Shown: one piece after another, positions 6,308-13,219 of the stretch
Layout of the letters: each line of letters opens with the position of its first letter
Position numbering within the stretch: position 1 is the stretch's first letter
Assembly (NCBI GenBank): GCA_900546265.1
Contig: URCA01000057.1
Location: 1-15,234 of the forward strand
DNA: 15,234 nt
Reading direction: 5' to 3'
Source: an uncultured Oscillospiraceae bacterium
GTDB lineage: Bacteria > Bacillota > Clostridia > Oscillospirales > Acutalibacteraceae
The notes under the pieces: generated by a model
The model's database searches: none
Seen by the model: the letters and a program-made list of their open reading frames with translations, nothing else
What the model was told of the DNA's origin: nothing
Made by a program: the position numbers and the translations under genes

Positions 6308-7060
6308 ATGGAAGAAATAAAAAGAAATTATTATGGCAGTTTATGTACAGAAATGTACGAAATTTTGCACAAAGAGGCACCGCAGGAGGAATTGGAATTT
6401 TATCTGTCCTACGCAGAAAAGGAAATGTCCATTTTAGAGCCTTTATGCGGAAGCGGAAGATTTTTTGTGCCGTTTTTAAAAAGAGGATTTCATATAAAGG
6501 GCATAGATAACTCGCAGGAAATGCTCGAAAAGCTGCTGGAAAAGGCGCCTGCTGCACCGATCGTACAAAGTGACATTGAAGACTATCCGACAGAGGAATG
6601 CTTTGATTACATTTTTATTTCTTCTGGCTCCGTATCCTTATTTACAGACAGGCAATCCTGCATAAGCATTTTATCCAAGATGAAAGCTCTCTTAAAAAAA
6701 GACGGGAAATTTGTGTTTGCGGTCGATACCGTGGCAGACCGTTGTCCCGATAGTAATGAATATACAGTGGGAATAACGGTCGAAACCCGAGAAAATTTTC
6801 AATTGGTTCTTAAGTCCAAAAGCTATTATGATGAGGCGACTCACACGCAATTCAGTCCAGCGCTTTATGAATTGTATGATGGTCATGAATTGTTGCAGCA
6901 AGAGAAGATGGATTTTCAGACCCATTTGTACGAACTAGGAGAGATGGAGGCCATTTTGAGTGCAATTGGGTTTACAAAAGTGAAAGTATATTCATCCTTT
7001 GCGAAAGATATAGCCAAAGCAAATGATTCCGACATGTTTTTATACGAATGCAGCGTCTAA
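6308..7060 (+). CDS. Class I SAM-dependent methyltransferase
   Basis: A 250-residue Rossmann-fold methyltransferase. Motif I is ILEPLCGSGRFFVPFLKRG at 42-60, the ribose-binding acid is D67 in IKGIDNSQEML, and motif III-like QSDIEDY is at 87-93 with FDYIFISSGSVSLF at 99-112. A post-I helix and LKKDGKFVFAVD (about 128-139) complete the core. This arrangement is that of small-molecule or ubiquinone-type (Methyltransf_25/11) enzymes; the substrate is unknown. A GGGGGG run precedes ATG by about eight bases. Codon use is AT-rich compared with sigK or the downstream beta-helix gene, which fits horizontal acquisition. Transcription should end at the palindrome 7141-7177. Confidence 0.87.
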   Translation: MEEIKRNYYGSLCTEMYEILHKEAPQEELEFYLSYAEKEMSILEPLCGSGRFFVPFLKRGFHIKGIDNSQEMLEKLLEKAPAAPIVQSDIEDYPTEECFDYIFISSGSVSLFTDRQSCISILSKMKALLKKDGKFVFAVDTVADRCPDSNEYTVGITVETRENFQLVLKSKSYYDEATHTQFSPALYELYDGHELLQQEKMDFQTHLYELGEMEAILSAIGFTKVKVYSSFAKDIAKANDSDMFLYECSV

Positions 7061-7140
7061 TTATGAGCAAGTTCCAGCTTTACAACAGATGGCGGGGAGA
7101 ATTCTTCCTGCGCTGCTTCACCGAAGATATACCTGTACAG

Positions 7141-7177
7141 AAAAAGGAGGCCCTCAGCTGAGGGCCTCCTTTTTTCA
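7141..7177. terminator. Bidirectional terminator between convergent genes
   Basis: AAAAAGGAGGCCCTCA and TGAGGGCCTCCTTTTTT form a long perfect palindrome with a GC centre. It has a T run on both strands and so serves the plus-strand methyltransferase and the minus-strand gene that stops at 7224. Confidence 0.93.
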
Positions 7178-7223
7178 ATCAGATAGACGGCAATCTTCTG
7201 GTCGGCAAGGGGAAATGCGCTGG

Positions 7224-7601
7224 TTAGGATATCCGCGTGATATATTGGCAATAGACGTATACGTTTTGAATTTTCTTGGCCGTTACGCCGTCGTCGGCCT
7301 GTACTTCCGGCTGCGTTTCCGATTTAGTGATGTGCCGCTTGATGGCAATGGCGTCCTGGCCGACGCGCATTTTGCGCACCGGCTTGTAAGCGAACTCCCT
7401 TTGCTGGATGCCGATGTATTCGCACAACACGTCGTCAATGGCGCGATCCGTGTAGCAGCGCAGGATATCCGGTGTGTCATACATGTCGATAATGGCCTTG
7501 GCCTCCTCAAAGCTCAGGTCGGTGGAATGGTAATCCCCCGACCCCACCACATACATGCTGCTGTTATCGAGCAGCAGCAACGGTTCCTTTTTCTCCAACA
7601 T
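7224..7601 (-). CDS. Small protein resembling the DUF1874 / STIV B116 / YddF family
   Basis: A 125-residue protein. The central part reads GDYHSTDLSFEEAKAIID (22-39), DDVLCEYIGI (57-66), PVRKMRVGQDAIAIKRH (75-90). This follows the order seen in DUF1874 proteins: a short beta start, LS.EEAK, a helix ending in LG(I), then a basic residue with M..GD.A. The match is by eye and distant. DUF1874 includes the AcrIII-1 ring nucleases and Bacillus YddF. Their active-site histidine in the S.(I)GH..T motif would fall near T51-R53 here, and no histidine is present. ATG at 7601 is preceded by AAAGGGG. It has its own promoter with a dyad and shares the bidirectional terminator. The gene is real; the family call is tentative. 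Confidence 0.6.
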   Translation of the reverse strand: MLEKKEPLLLLDNSSMYVVGSGDYHSTDLSFEEAKAIIDMYDTPDILRCYTDRAIDDVLCEYIGIQQREFAYKPVRKMRVGQDAIAIKRHITKSETQPEVQADDGVTAKKIQNVYVYCQYITRIS

Positions 7602-7693
7602 AACCTAGTCGCCCCTTTCTTCATTATCAGCAGGGAAGAGCGTACGGGTCCGCTTGGCGGCGGTTTGTCCATGTGGATAAGGATTTTCGGATG

Positions 7694-7731
7694 TATACTG
7701 TCAGTATAGCAACAATATGCGGGTAAATCAA
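7694..7731 (-). promoter_or_regulatory. Promoter of the DUF1874-like gene with palindromic operator
   Basis: On the minus strand TTGATT (7731-7726) and TATACT (7708-7703) are 17 bases apart. A perfect palindrome TATACTG-t-CAGTATA (7694-7708) covers the -10 box and the start region, a typical repressor position. The untranslated leader is about 95 bases. Confidence 0.6.
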
Positions 7732-7935
7732 TAGAGCTTAAGAAATTAGAAAAATAACAAATTAAAGGAAAATAAGTTATTATATATATTTTATGGGAAA
7801 ATAGTTAATAATTTCTATAATATGGAATATAATGGCGATAAATACAGAAAAATGTCGAAAACAAGCGAAAGGAGACCGGGCGCAACCTCAGACTTGGTGA
7901 CATTCCACTAAAGATTTTGGAAAGGAAGCGATAGT
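7732..7935 (+). other. AT-rich divergent intergenic region
   Basis: About 130 bases of very AT-rich DNA (7740-7870) sit between the minus-strand gene and the plus-strand pair. TATAAT occurs at 7816-7821 and again at 7828-7833; the second has a weak TTAATA 17 bases upstream (7805-7810). No gene is seen. This is the likely promoter region of the sigma-like operon. Confidence 0.4.
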
Positions 7936-8379
7936 ATGTTCCTGGACACCGCTGCAATGAAAATCGATCGATCGGAGTTTGAATTGGTGCCGGAGGCACG
8001 GCATACAACTTCGGCCGGCGCGCTGAACATTCGGGCGAGCGGGGAAATCATTCTGAACAAGCGGCTGCTGCAGAATATTCTCCGGCGCACCGATTCCCTG
8101 CGGCTGGGGTTTGCCTGTCACAAGGAGGATAAAGGCTTGCTGCTTTTATTCGTGACGGACAAGCCGAATTATACCTTTCCGGCCGGCGGCATGAAAAAAG
8201 ACACGTATTTTACCCGTTCCCTGGTGGAAAACGGGATTTCTCTTCCTGCCCGGTATATCATGGAGTGGAACGAAGAGGCCGATGCCTGGGTGGGCGTGCT
8301 GCAGGGCGAGCGGAAAACGGATGCCTTGTCGGCCACGCTGAAGAGGTCGTACGCGCCGAGGAAGAAGACCAATGAATAA
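7936..8379 (+). CDS. Hypothetical protein, partner of the sigma-like gene
   Basis: A 147-residue protein that I do not recognise. It is soluble, has no signal peptide or membrane segment, and has mixed alpha/beta character: SAGALNIRASGEIILNKRLLQNI at 26-48 (a stretch slightly reminiscent of AbrB-type DNA-binding loops, not enough to call), GLLLLFVTDKP near 67-77, and a lysine- and arginine-rich tail. AAGGAAG lies eight bases before ATG. Its stop overlaps the start of the next gene by eight bases, so the two are translationally coupled and probably act together. Confidence 0.75.
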   Translation: MFLDTAAMKIDRSEFELVPEARHTTSAGALNIRASGEIILNKRLLQNILRRTDSLRLGFACHKEDKGLLLLFVTDKPNYTFPAGGMKKDTYFTRSLVENGISLPARYIMEWNEEADAWVGVLQGERKTDALSATLKRSYAPRKKTNE

Positions 8380-8890
8380 GAAGATTTGGCCCGAGGTGGA
8401 ATATCGGGCGGCCGATCGGTTCATACGCAGGCAAGTGGCACATTACGGTCACCATTTGGACGAGGAGGAAAGTCTGGGGGAGGCCTGGAGGGCCTACCTG
8501 GAAGCGGACAACACCTATTCCAAGGTGGAGGGCTGCTGCAGTTTCCCGACGTATGCGGCATACTGTATCGAGGAATGCCTGGAACAGATGCGCCAGAAAA
8601 GAAATGCGCACATATCCCTGGAGAGCCGGTTATCCCTGGATCATAACCTGGAAGAAAACGACGAAACCTTCGGTCAGCGGTTTTTCCGCGCGCAGGGGGA
8701 TTTCACCAACGCGGTGGCGCTGTGGGATTACATGCAACGGCAGGGAGAAGAGAAGTTTCGGGTTTTGCGGCAGATGAATCTGCTCTACACCGATGGGGAG
8801 ATAATGAAAAGCAACGGACTTGATCCCCGCTCGTATTATCAGATGCTGAAGGAATTGCAGGAAGCCTTCCGGGAGTGGCAGGACATCTAG
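8372..8890 (+). CDS. Degenerate sigma-70-like regulatory protein
   Basis: A 172-residue protein. Residues 29-75 read LDEEESLGEAWRAYLEADNTY then SFPTYAAYCIEECLEQMR, which follows the order of sigma-70 region 2 (acidic entry, long helix, aromatic, F.TYA..(C)I...L). Residues 126-167 (EKFRVLRQMNLLYTDGEIMKSNGLDPRSYYQMLKELQEAF) look like a region 4 helix-turn-helix. Core residues that recognise a -10 element are poorly kept, so this may be a specialised or split sigma factor or an anti/co-sigma protein. It overlaps the upstream gene by eight bases and ends before a strong terminator. Sigma-like is an inference from pattern, not a firm family call. Confidence 0.6.
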   Translation: MNKKIWPEVEYRAADRFIRRQVAHYGHHLDEEESLGEAWRAYLEADNTYSKVEGCCSFPTYAAYCIEECLEQMRQKRNAHISLESRLSLDHNLEENDETFGQRFFRAQGDFTNAVALWDYMQRQGEEKFRVLRQMNLLYTDGEIMKSNGLDPRSYYQMLKELQEAFREWQDI

Positions 8891-8905
8891 CCTTAGCGAA
8901 TAAAC

Positions 8906-8951
8906 GGCGGGGAGCTATAAGCCCGAACGGCTTTTAGCTCCCCGCCATTTT
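8906..8951 (+). terminator. Rho-independent terminator of the sigma-like operon
   Basis: GGCGGGGAGCTATAAGCC (8906-8923) pairs with GGCTTTTAGCTCCCCGCC (8929-8946) with one mismatch, followed by ATTTTTG. On the minus strand it also lies 42 bases past the beta-helix stop, but the T tract there is poor. Confidence 0.9.
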
Positions 8952-8992
8952 TGTGTCCGGTTTTCCCGGGCTTCCGCCGCTGTCGGCCCCTC

Positions 8993-11992
8993 TTATCGGC
9001 ACCGGCGGCAGGAGATCCAGACGGCGTATAGCACGAGGTCATTCTGTCTGTCCGGCAGGGGCTGCCCGGGCCGGTACAGCGTACCAGTTCCCTCCGAGTT
9101 CGCCGACCAGCCCACAAACCGGAAGCGGCGCCGTCTGGGGAGCTGTTCGGAAATGGCGGCGGTATCCCCGCAGAAGACGATCTGAGCGGGGGGAAGGCAT
9201 AGGACAGGCGGTCTCCCGGCAGCGTTTCCCTCGTAGGTGACGGTATAGGAAAGGCGTTCCCACCGGGCGTACAGCGTGCAATCGCCCTGACTGCCCTGGG
9301 GAATACGGGGTACTTGTTCGCCATCCTGCGGCGCGTCATACCAGCCTAAGAAGCGGAAGCCCGCCAGCGCCGGATCCGCCAGGACGATATCTGGGGAGTA
9401 GGCGGTGTAGGAGACGGGATTGGTATGGGAAGCGCCCAGAAGATTTTCGTACCGGATCCGGTATGGCCGGGGGGCCAGCATCACCTGGGTGCCGCCGGCT
9501 TCCAGGCGGATATCCCAACCGTCGAATCCCTCCGGCGGTTTGATAAACGCGGCCGCGTCGGCCGCGGTCAGCCGCGGATAGCGGACCGGATCCGCGATAG
9601 CGAGGGCGATGGGAACACCGTCGGGCGACGGCGCAACATAGGGGGACCGGACGATTTGCAGAGCGGCGCGGGCACCCAAGGGCCCCCGGATAACCGGCGC
9701 CGCGTCCTCATCCGGCAGGTAGAGGCCATTGGCCGCGTCCGGCTGTTCCTCGGCTGTCAGGAAGGCGCTGTTGAACACGCCGGCCCCCTTTCCGTTGGCC
9801 GCATTACTGGTCACGGCGGCCTCCTGAGCCAGAGTGAGGGTGCCGCCCTGCCGGTTGCAGACGCCGCCGCCGTCGCCCCGAGACCGATTGCGGGCCACGG
9901 CGGCCTGGCCGGTCAGACGGACGACGGCCGCCGCGCCGGCGTTGTACAGCCCTCCTCCGGAGGCCTGACTGCGGTTTTCCGTGACGGCGGCCAGCCCCAG
10001 AATAGCCGTCAAAGCGCTTCCCTCGCTTCCCACGTTGGCAATACCGCCTCCCGTCCGGGCCATGTTGGCGGTCACGGTGGCCGAGCCCTCCATGTGAAGC
10101 GTGCCGCCGCTGTTATACACGCCGCCGCCGGCTTGCTCGGCGGTGTTGCCGGAGATGGCCGCGCCTTCCGTCATGAACAGGGTGCCGCCGCGAGCGATGG
10201 CGGCGCCTCCGCCGTCCCGCGCCTGGTTGGCGCTGACCTCACCGCCCAGCAGGACGAACTGGCCCGCATCGGCGAGCAGCAGTCCGCCGCCGGTTTGCGC
10301 CGTGTTTTCGGTCAGCCGGCCGCCGCGCATCCGGCTGCCTTCCGCCGTTCCGTTTGCCGCTATACCGCCGCCCTCGGAAGCGGTGTTGCCGTCGATGAAG
10401 CCGCCGGTCAGCTCCAGCCGTCCGTAGGCCGCGTAAAGGCCGCCGCCCACTTCGGCGCGGTTGTCCTGTATGGTGCCGCCGCTGATAGCGAACACGGTGC
10501 CGGCCCCTTGGGTGGCGGTGCAGAACAGACCGCCGCCGTTGTTGCCGGCGCAGTTGCCGGAGACATCGCCGCCAGTCATCCGCATCCGGCCGCCGCCGGC
10601 CGGGTAATAATAAATTCCGCCGCCATACCGGGCGGCGCAGTTGCCGGTGATGGCCACGGGCGCCTCCACGATCAGGTGGTTGGCGTCCGCCGGACTGTAG
10701 AAATACACCCCGCCGCCATAGCTTCCCTCCGCGATATTGCCGGAGATTTCGCCGCCGAGCAGCTCCATGGTAAAGGCGCCCCGGCCCTGACGGTAGAGGC
10801 CGCCGCCCGAGCCGGCCGCCCGGTTTTCCGAAACCCGGCCCTCCTCCATGCGCAGGATGACCGACACGCGGCTGCTCGGCACCGCGTTGTTGAAGCTTAG
10901 CCCGCCGCCGCTCAGCGCGGTATTGTTCATCACGCTGGTCCCGGTCAGGCGGATAACGCCGCTGGCCTCCGGGTCGTCCGGCGCCCCAGGTTTACGGACG
11001 ATTTGGTAGTGAATGCCGCCGCCGTTGCCAGCCGCGGTGTTGCCGGAAATTTCGCCGCCATCCAGGGTCAGCTCGGCGGCGCCGTTGGCGCAATCCAGGA
11101 AAAGGCCGCCTCCCATGTTGGCGGTGTTCCCGGTCAGCAGCGCGCTGTCCCGCACAACGACGCTGTCGGCGGGATGGGTGCTGAGAACGTAAACGCCGCC
11201 GCCGTTGTCCGCCGCGTGATTGTCGGTGATTTGCGTTTCCCCGCCCAGCACCAGCCGGATGGGAACCGGGCTTTGATACCCGCTGTCCCCCGCGTCATTG
11301 AGATAGGCCAGCCCGCCGCCCGCGCCGGTGGACGTATTGTCCGTCAGCAGGACGCAGCCTTCCAGCGTCAGCTCGCCGGCACCCGGAGACGCGCCCGGAC
11401 CGGCGGGCAGATGCCGCACCGCCACGCCGCCGCCCAGGGCGGCCCGGTTGCCGGTAATCAGACAGCAGCCACCCAGGTGCAGGGTGCTGGGGACGTCGGG
11501 GTTGCGAAAGCTGGCGTATATGCCGCCCCCCGCCGTACCGGCCTCGCAGTGGCGGATGACGGCGTTTTCCGTTAAAAACAGGTGGTTTTCGGTGGCGGCC
11601 CCGCCGTTCAAATATACCCCGCCGCCCTCGCCGTTGGCGAAATTGTTCTGCAGCACCGTCCATTCTTCCAGGCGCAGAGTGCCGCCGTTGAGGCGGATTA
11701 GGGAGTTGGTGCGGCCGGCCGTGTCCCGGCTGCCGTCCACCACCACGTCCCGCAGGGTCAAAGATCCGCCGTCGGTGACCGTGAACAGGACGCGGGTGAA
11801 CCTATCGCCCCGGGTCAGGATGTGGCCGCCGCCGATGATTTCGGCGTTATAGTCGACCACGAGACTGTCCGCGCCGTTGATGGAGAAACAGCCGGTGAGT
11901 GTGATGGGGGTCAGGCCTCTGGCCAGGGCCGCGCGCAGTTCCTCCTCGCTGGAGACAGAGCCGGAGGTGCCTTCTATCGCATCTTTTCGCAT
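8993..11992 (-). CDS. Right-handed beta-helix repeat protein with InlB-type C-terminal repeats
   Basis: A 999-residue protein dominated by about 21 repeats of the form N-x-A-x(2-4)-GGG-(I/V/L)-Y, for example TGNTANMGGGLFLD, SGNTAAGNGGGIHY and TENRSQASGGGLYN, from about residue 115 to 735. This is the pectin-lyase-like or chlamydial-POMP-like beta helix, common in adhesins and polysaccharide-binding proteins. Residues 844-914 and 916-997 are two InlB/Listeria-Bacteroides repeats, each with F.F.GW and LYA.W. The N-terminus has no signal peptide and the C-terminus, ending CRRCR, has no LPXTG, S-layer or membrane anchor. GGAAAGGAA precedes ATG 11990-11992. The gene is very GC-rich. Extracellular action would be expected for the family but is not supported by a visible export signal. 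Confidence 0.87.
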   Translation of the reverse strand: MRKDAIEGTSGSVSSEEELRAALARGLTPITLTGCFSINGADSLVVDYNAEIIGGGHILTRGDRFTRVLFTVTDGGSLTLRDVVVDGSRDTAGRTNSLIRLNGGTLRLEEWTVLQNNFANGEGGGVYLNGGAATENHLFLTENAVIRHCEAGTAGGGIYASFRNPDVPSTLHLGGCCLITGNRAALGGGVAVRHLPAGPGASPGAGELTLEGCVLLTDNTSTGAGGGLAYLNDAGDSGYQSPVPIRLVLGGETQITDNHAADNGGGVYVLSTHPADSVVVRDSALLTGNTANMGGGLFLDCANGAAELTLDGGEISGNTAAGNGGGIHYQIVRKPGAPDDPEASGVIRLTGTSVMNNTALSGGGLSFNNAVPSSRVSVILRMEEGRVSENRAAGSGGGLYRQGRGAFTMELLGGEISGNIAEGSYGGGVYFYSPADANHLIVEAPVAITGNCAARYGGGIYYYPAGGGRMRMTGGDVSGNCAGNNGGGLFCTATQGAGTVFAISGGTIQDNRAEVGGGLYAAYGRLELTGGFIDGNTASEGGGIAANGTAEGSRMRGGRLTENTAQTGGGLLLADAGQFVLLGGEVSANQARDGGGAAIARGGTLFMTEGAAISGNTAEQAGGGVYNSGGTLHMEGSATVTANMARTGGGIANVGSEGSALTAILGLAAVTENRSQASGGGLYNAGAAAVVRLTGQAAVARNRSRGDGGGVCNRQGGTLTLAQEAAVTSNAANGKGAGVFNSAFLTAEEQPDAANGLYLPDEDAAPVIRGPLGARAALQIVRSPYVAPSPDGVPIALAIADPVRYPRLTAADAAAFIKPPEGFDGWDIRLEAGGTQVMLAPRPYRIRYENLLGASHTNPVSYTAYSPDIVLADPALAGFRFLGWYDAPQDGEQVPRIPQGSQGDCTLYARWERLSYTVTYEGNAAGRPPVLCLPPAQIVFCGDTAAISEQLPRRRRFRFVGWSANSEGTGTLYRPGQPLPDRQNDLVLYAVWISCRRCR

Positions 11993-12052
11993 AAAATCTT
12001 CATTCCTTTCCGGAGGGAGCGGAGCCGCAGGGGGCGGAAATGGCCAAACCTG

Positions 12053-12084
12053 TTTGAGCGGCGGGCCGTGGCCCGCCGCTCAAA
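12053..12084 (-). promoter_or_regulatory. Near-perfect hairpin in the beta-helix leader
   Basis: TTTGAGCGGCGGGCC (12053-12067) and GGCCCGCCGCTCAAA (12070-12084) form a 15-base GC-rich palindrome with a two-base centre. It lies 60 bases upstream of the beta-helix start and has no T tract on either strand. It could stabilise the mRNA, act as an attenuator, or bind a protein. Confidence 0.5.
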
Positions 12085-12246
12085 TACATCCCTCCAGGGT
12101 ATCGTTCTGTATTCCAGTGTATGTCCAATCCCTCCGGCGTGCGCATACAATCGAGCATATTTCGCTTGTCCCGCTACATACAATACGGAAGAAGAGGGCC
12201 GCGGACGGGGACTGCCGCCCGCGGGCCGGGAAAGCGGGGAAAACCG

Positions 12247-13008
12247 ATGCTGATGCTGTATTTTTCCGGGACGGGGAATTCCCGGTATGTCGCCGAAGCC
12301 TTCAGCCGTCGTATGGAGGCCGAGTGTCATTCCATCGAGGAGACGGCCGATTTCGCCGCCCGGCTGGCCGCCCATGTGGAGGTGGCGGTGTGCTATCCCG
12401 TCTATTGCTCCGGCGTCCCCCGCCTGATGCGGGAGTTTGCCATCCGGTACCAGGGGGCGTTCCAGGGCAAGAAGGTACTGATTTTCTGCACGCAGATGCT
12501 CTATTCGGGGGACGGCGCCCGGGCGTTCACCGATCTGTTCCCGCCGGGATGGTTCACCGTCCTGTATGCCGAGCATTTTTTCATGCCGGGCAACCTGTGC
12601 AATGTGCTTCCCGCCTGGACGTTCGGAGAGGGATTCGCCCGCCGCCGCGCGGAAAAGGCTGAGGAAAAAATCGAGCGGATTTGCCGGAACTTGGAGCGCG
12701 GACGGCGGGTGCGTCGCGGTTTTGGCCGGCCGTCCCGCCTGCTGGGCGGGATGCAGCGTCACTACCTTCCCACGACGGAGGACAAGGCGCGGGACGCGGT
12801 GACTATAGGGGAAGGGTGCACTGGCTGCGGCCTGTGCGCGAGCCGGTGCCCGGCGGGGAACCTACTGCTGGTACGGGGGCGGCCCGTTCCGCAGGCCCGC
12901 TGCATGTTTTGCTACCGCTGTGTCAATCTATGTCCCCGCCAGGCCATCACCGTCTGCTATGACAGAACGGTCAAGGTCCAGTATCACGGGGTGCCGGTCG
13001 AAAAATAA
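12247..13008 (+). CDS. EFR1 family flavodoxin / 2x[4Fe-4S] ferredoxin
   Basis: A 253-residue cytosolic electron-transfer protein. Residues 2-11 are LMLYFSGTGN, the FMN phosphate-binding loop of a flavodoxin-like domain that runs to about residue 150. Residues 188-230 carry two [4Fe-4S] motifs: CTGCGLCASRCP (C191, C194, C197, C201) and CMFCYRCVNLCP (C219, C222, C225, C229). This pairing defines the EFR1 (ferrodoxin) family common in Clostridia. The start at 12247 is chosen because GGGGA lies about six bases upstream and the flavodoxin loop begins at once; an upstream extension to 12121 is low-complexity and unlike the family. The redox partner is unknown. The gene is divergent from the beta-helix gene. 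Confidence 0.9.
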   Translation: MLMLYFSGTGNSRYVAEAFSRRMEAECHSIEETADFAARLAAHVEVAVCYPVYCSGVPRLMREFAIRYQGAFQGKKVLIFCTQMLYSGDGARAFTDLFPPGWFTVLYAEHFFMPGNLCNVLPAWTFGEGFARRRAEKAEEKIERICRNLERGRRVRRGFGRPSRLLGGMQRHYLPTTEDKARDAVTIGEGCTGCGLCASRCPAGNLLLVRGRPVPQARCMFCYRCVNLCPRQAITVCYDRTVKVQYHGVPVEK

Positions 13009-13012
13009 CGCA

Positions 13013-13055
13013 CAGCCGGGGGGCCGCTTTGTATGGCGGTTTCCCGGCTGCATTT
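13013..13055 (+). terminator. Hairpin terminator of the EFR1 gene
   Basis: CAGCCGGG (13013-13020) pairs with CCCGGCTG (13043-13050), with inner CCGC/GCGG pairing, followed by CATTTATTC. The T tract is broken. Confidence 0.55.
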
Positions 13056-13098
13056 ATTCACCGTTCGAATTTGTACCAGCGTCATTCACAAGGCGGCG

Positions 13099-13135
13099 GT
13101 AAAGGCGAACCTATCGCGGGTTTGCCTTTACTTTT
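13099..13135 (+). terminator. Hairpin with T run
   Basis: GTAAAGGCgAACC pairs with GGGTTtGCCTTTAC and is followed by TTTTG. It lies between the EFR1 gene and iorA. Its right arm supplies the -35 box of the next promoter. Confidence 0.65.
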
Positions 13136-13155
13136 GTATCCGGTTCCGGTATAAT
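13127..13155 (+). promoter_or_regulatory. Sigma-A promoter of the iorA fragment
   Basis: TTTACT (13127-13132) and TATAAT (13150-13155) are 17 bases apart. The start codon follows 64 bases later, with AAGGA at about 13205-13209. Confidence 0.65.
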
Positions 13156-13219
13156 AAGTTGTATACGCACGCATCCCGGCCCTTTGGGGCTTACCTTCTC
13201 CTGAAAGGACAGTGCAACC

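Noticed and set aside
7063..7161. 32-codon frame MSKFQLYNRWRGEFF... ending in the terminator
   Set aside because: Balanced composition makes a gene tail remnant possible, but it has no ribosome binding site, follows the methyltransferase stop by two bases and ends inside the bidirectional terminator.
7023..7709. 228-codon plus-strand frame across 7023-7709
   Set aside because: It runs antisense through the DUF1874-like gene and through a strong terminator and promoter.
9425..10900. 491-residue plus-strand open frame opposite the beta-helix gene, and similar frames at 11003-11575 and 11328-11852
   Set aside because: These are antisense shadows of a GC-rich repeat gene. They have low-complexity Ala/Gly/Pro composition, no ribosome binding site and no family resemblance.
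9700..11700. Repeated GCCGCCGCC-like motifs at regular spacing, considered as a CRISPR or DNA repeat array
   Set aside because: The periodicity comes from the GGG-Y protein repeats. Spacing and sequence vary at codon level and there are no identical repeats with unique spacers.
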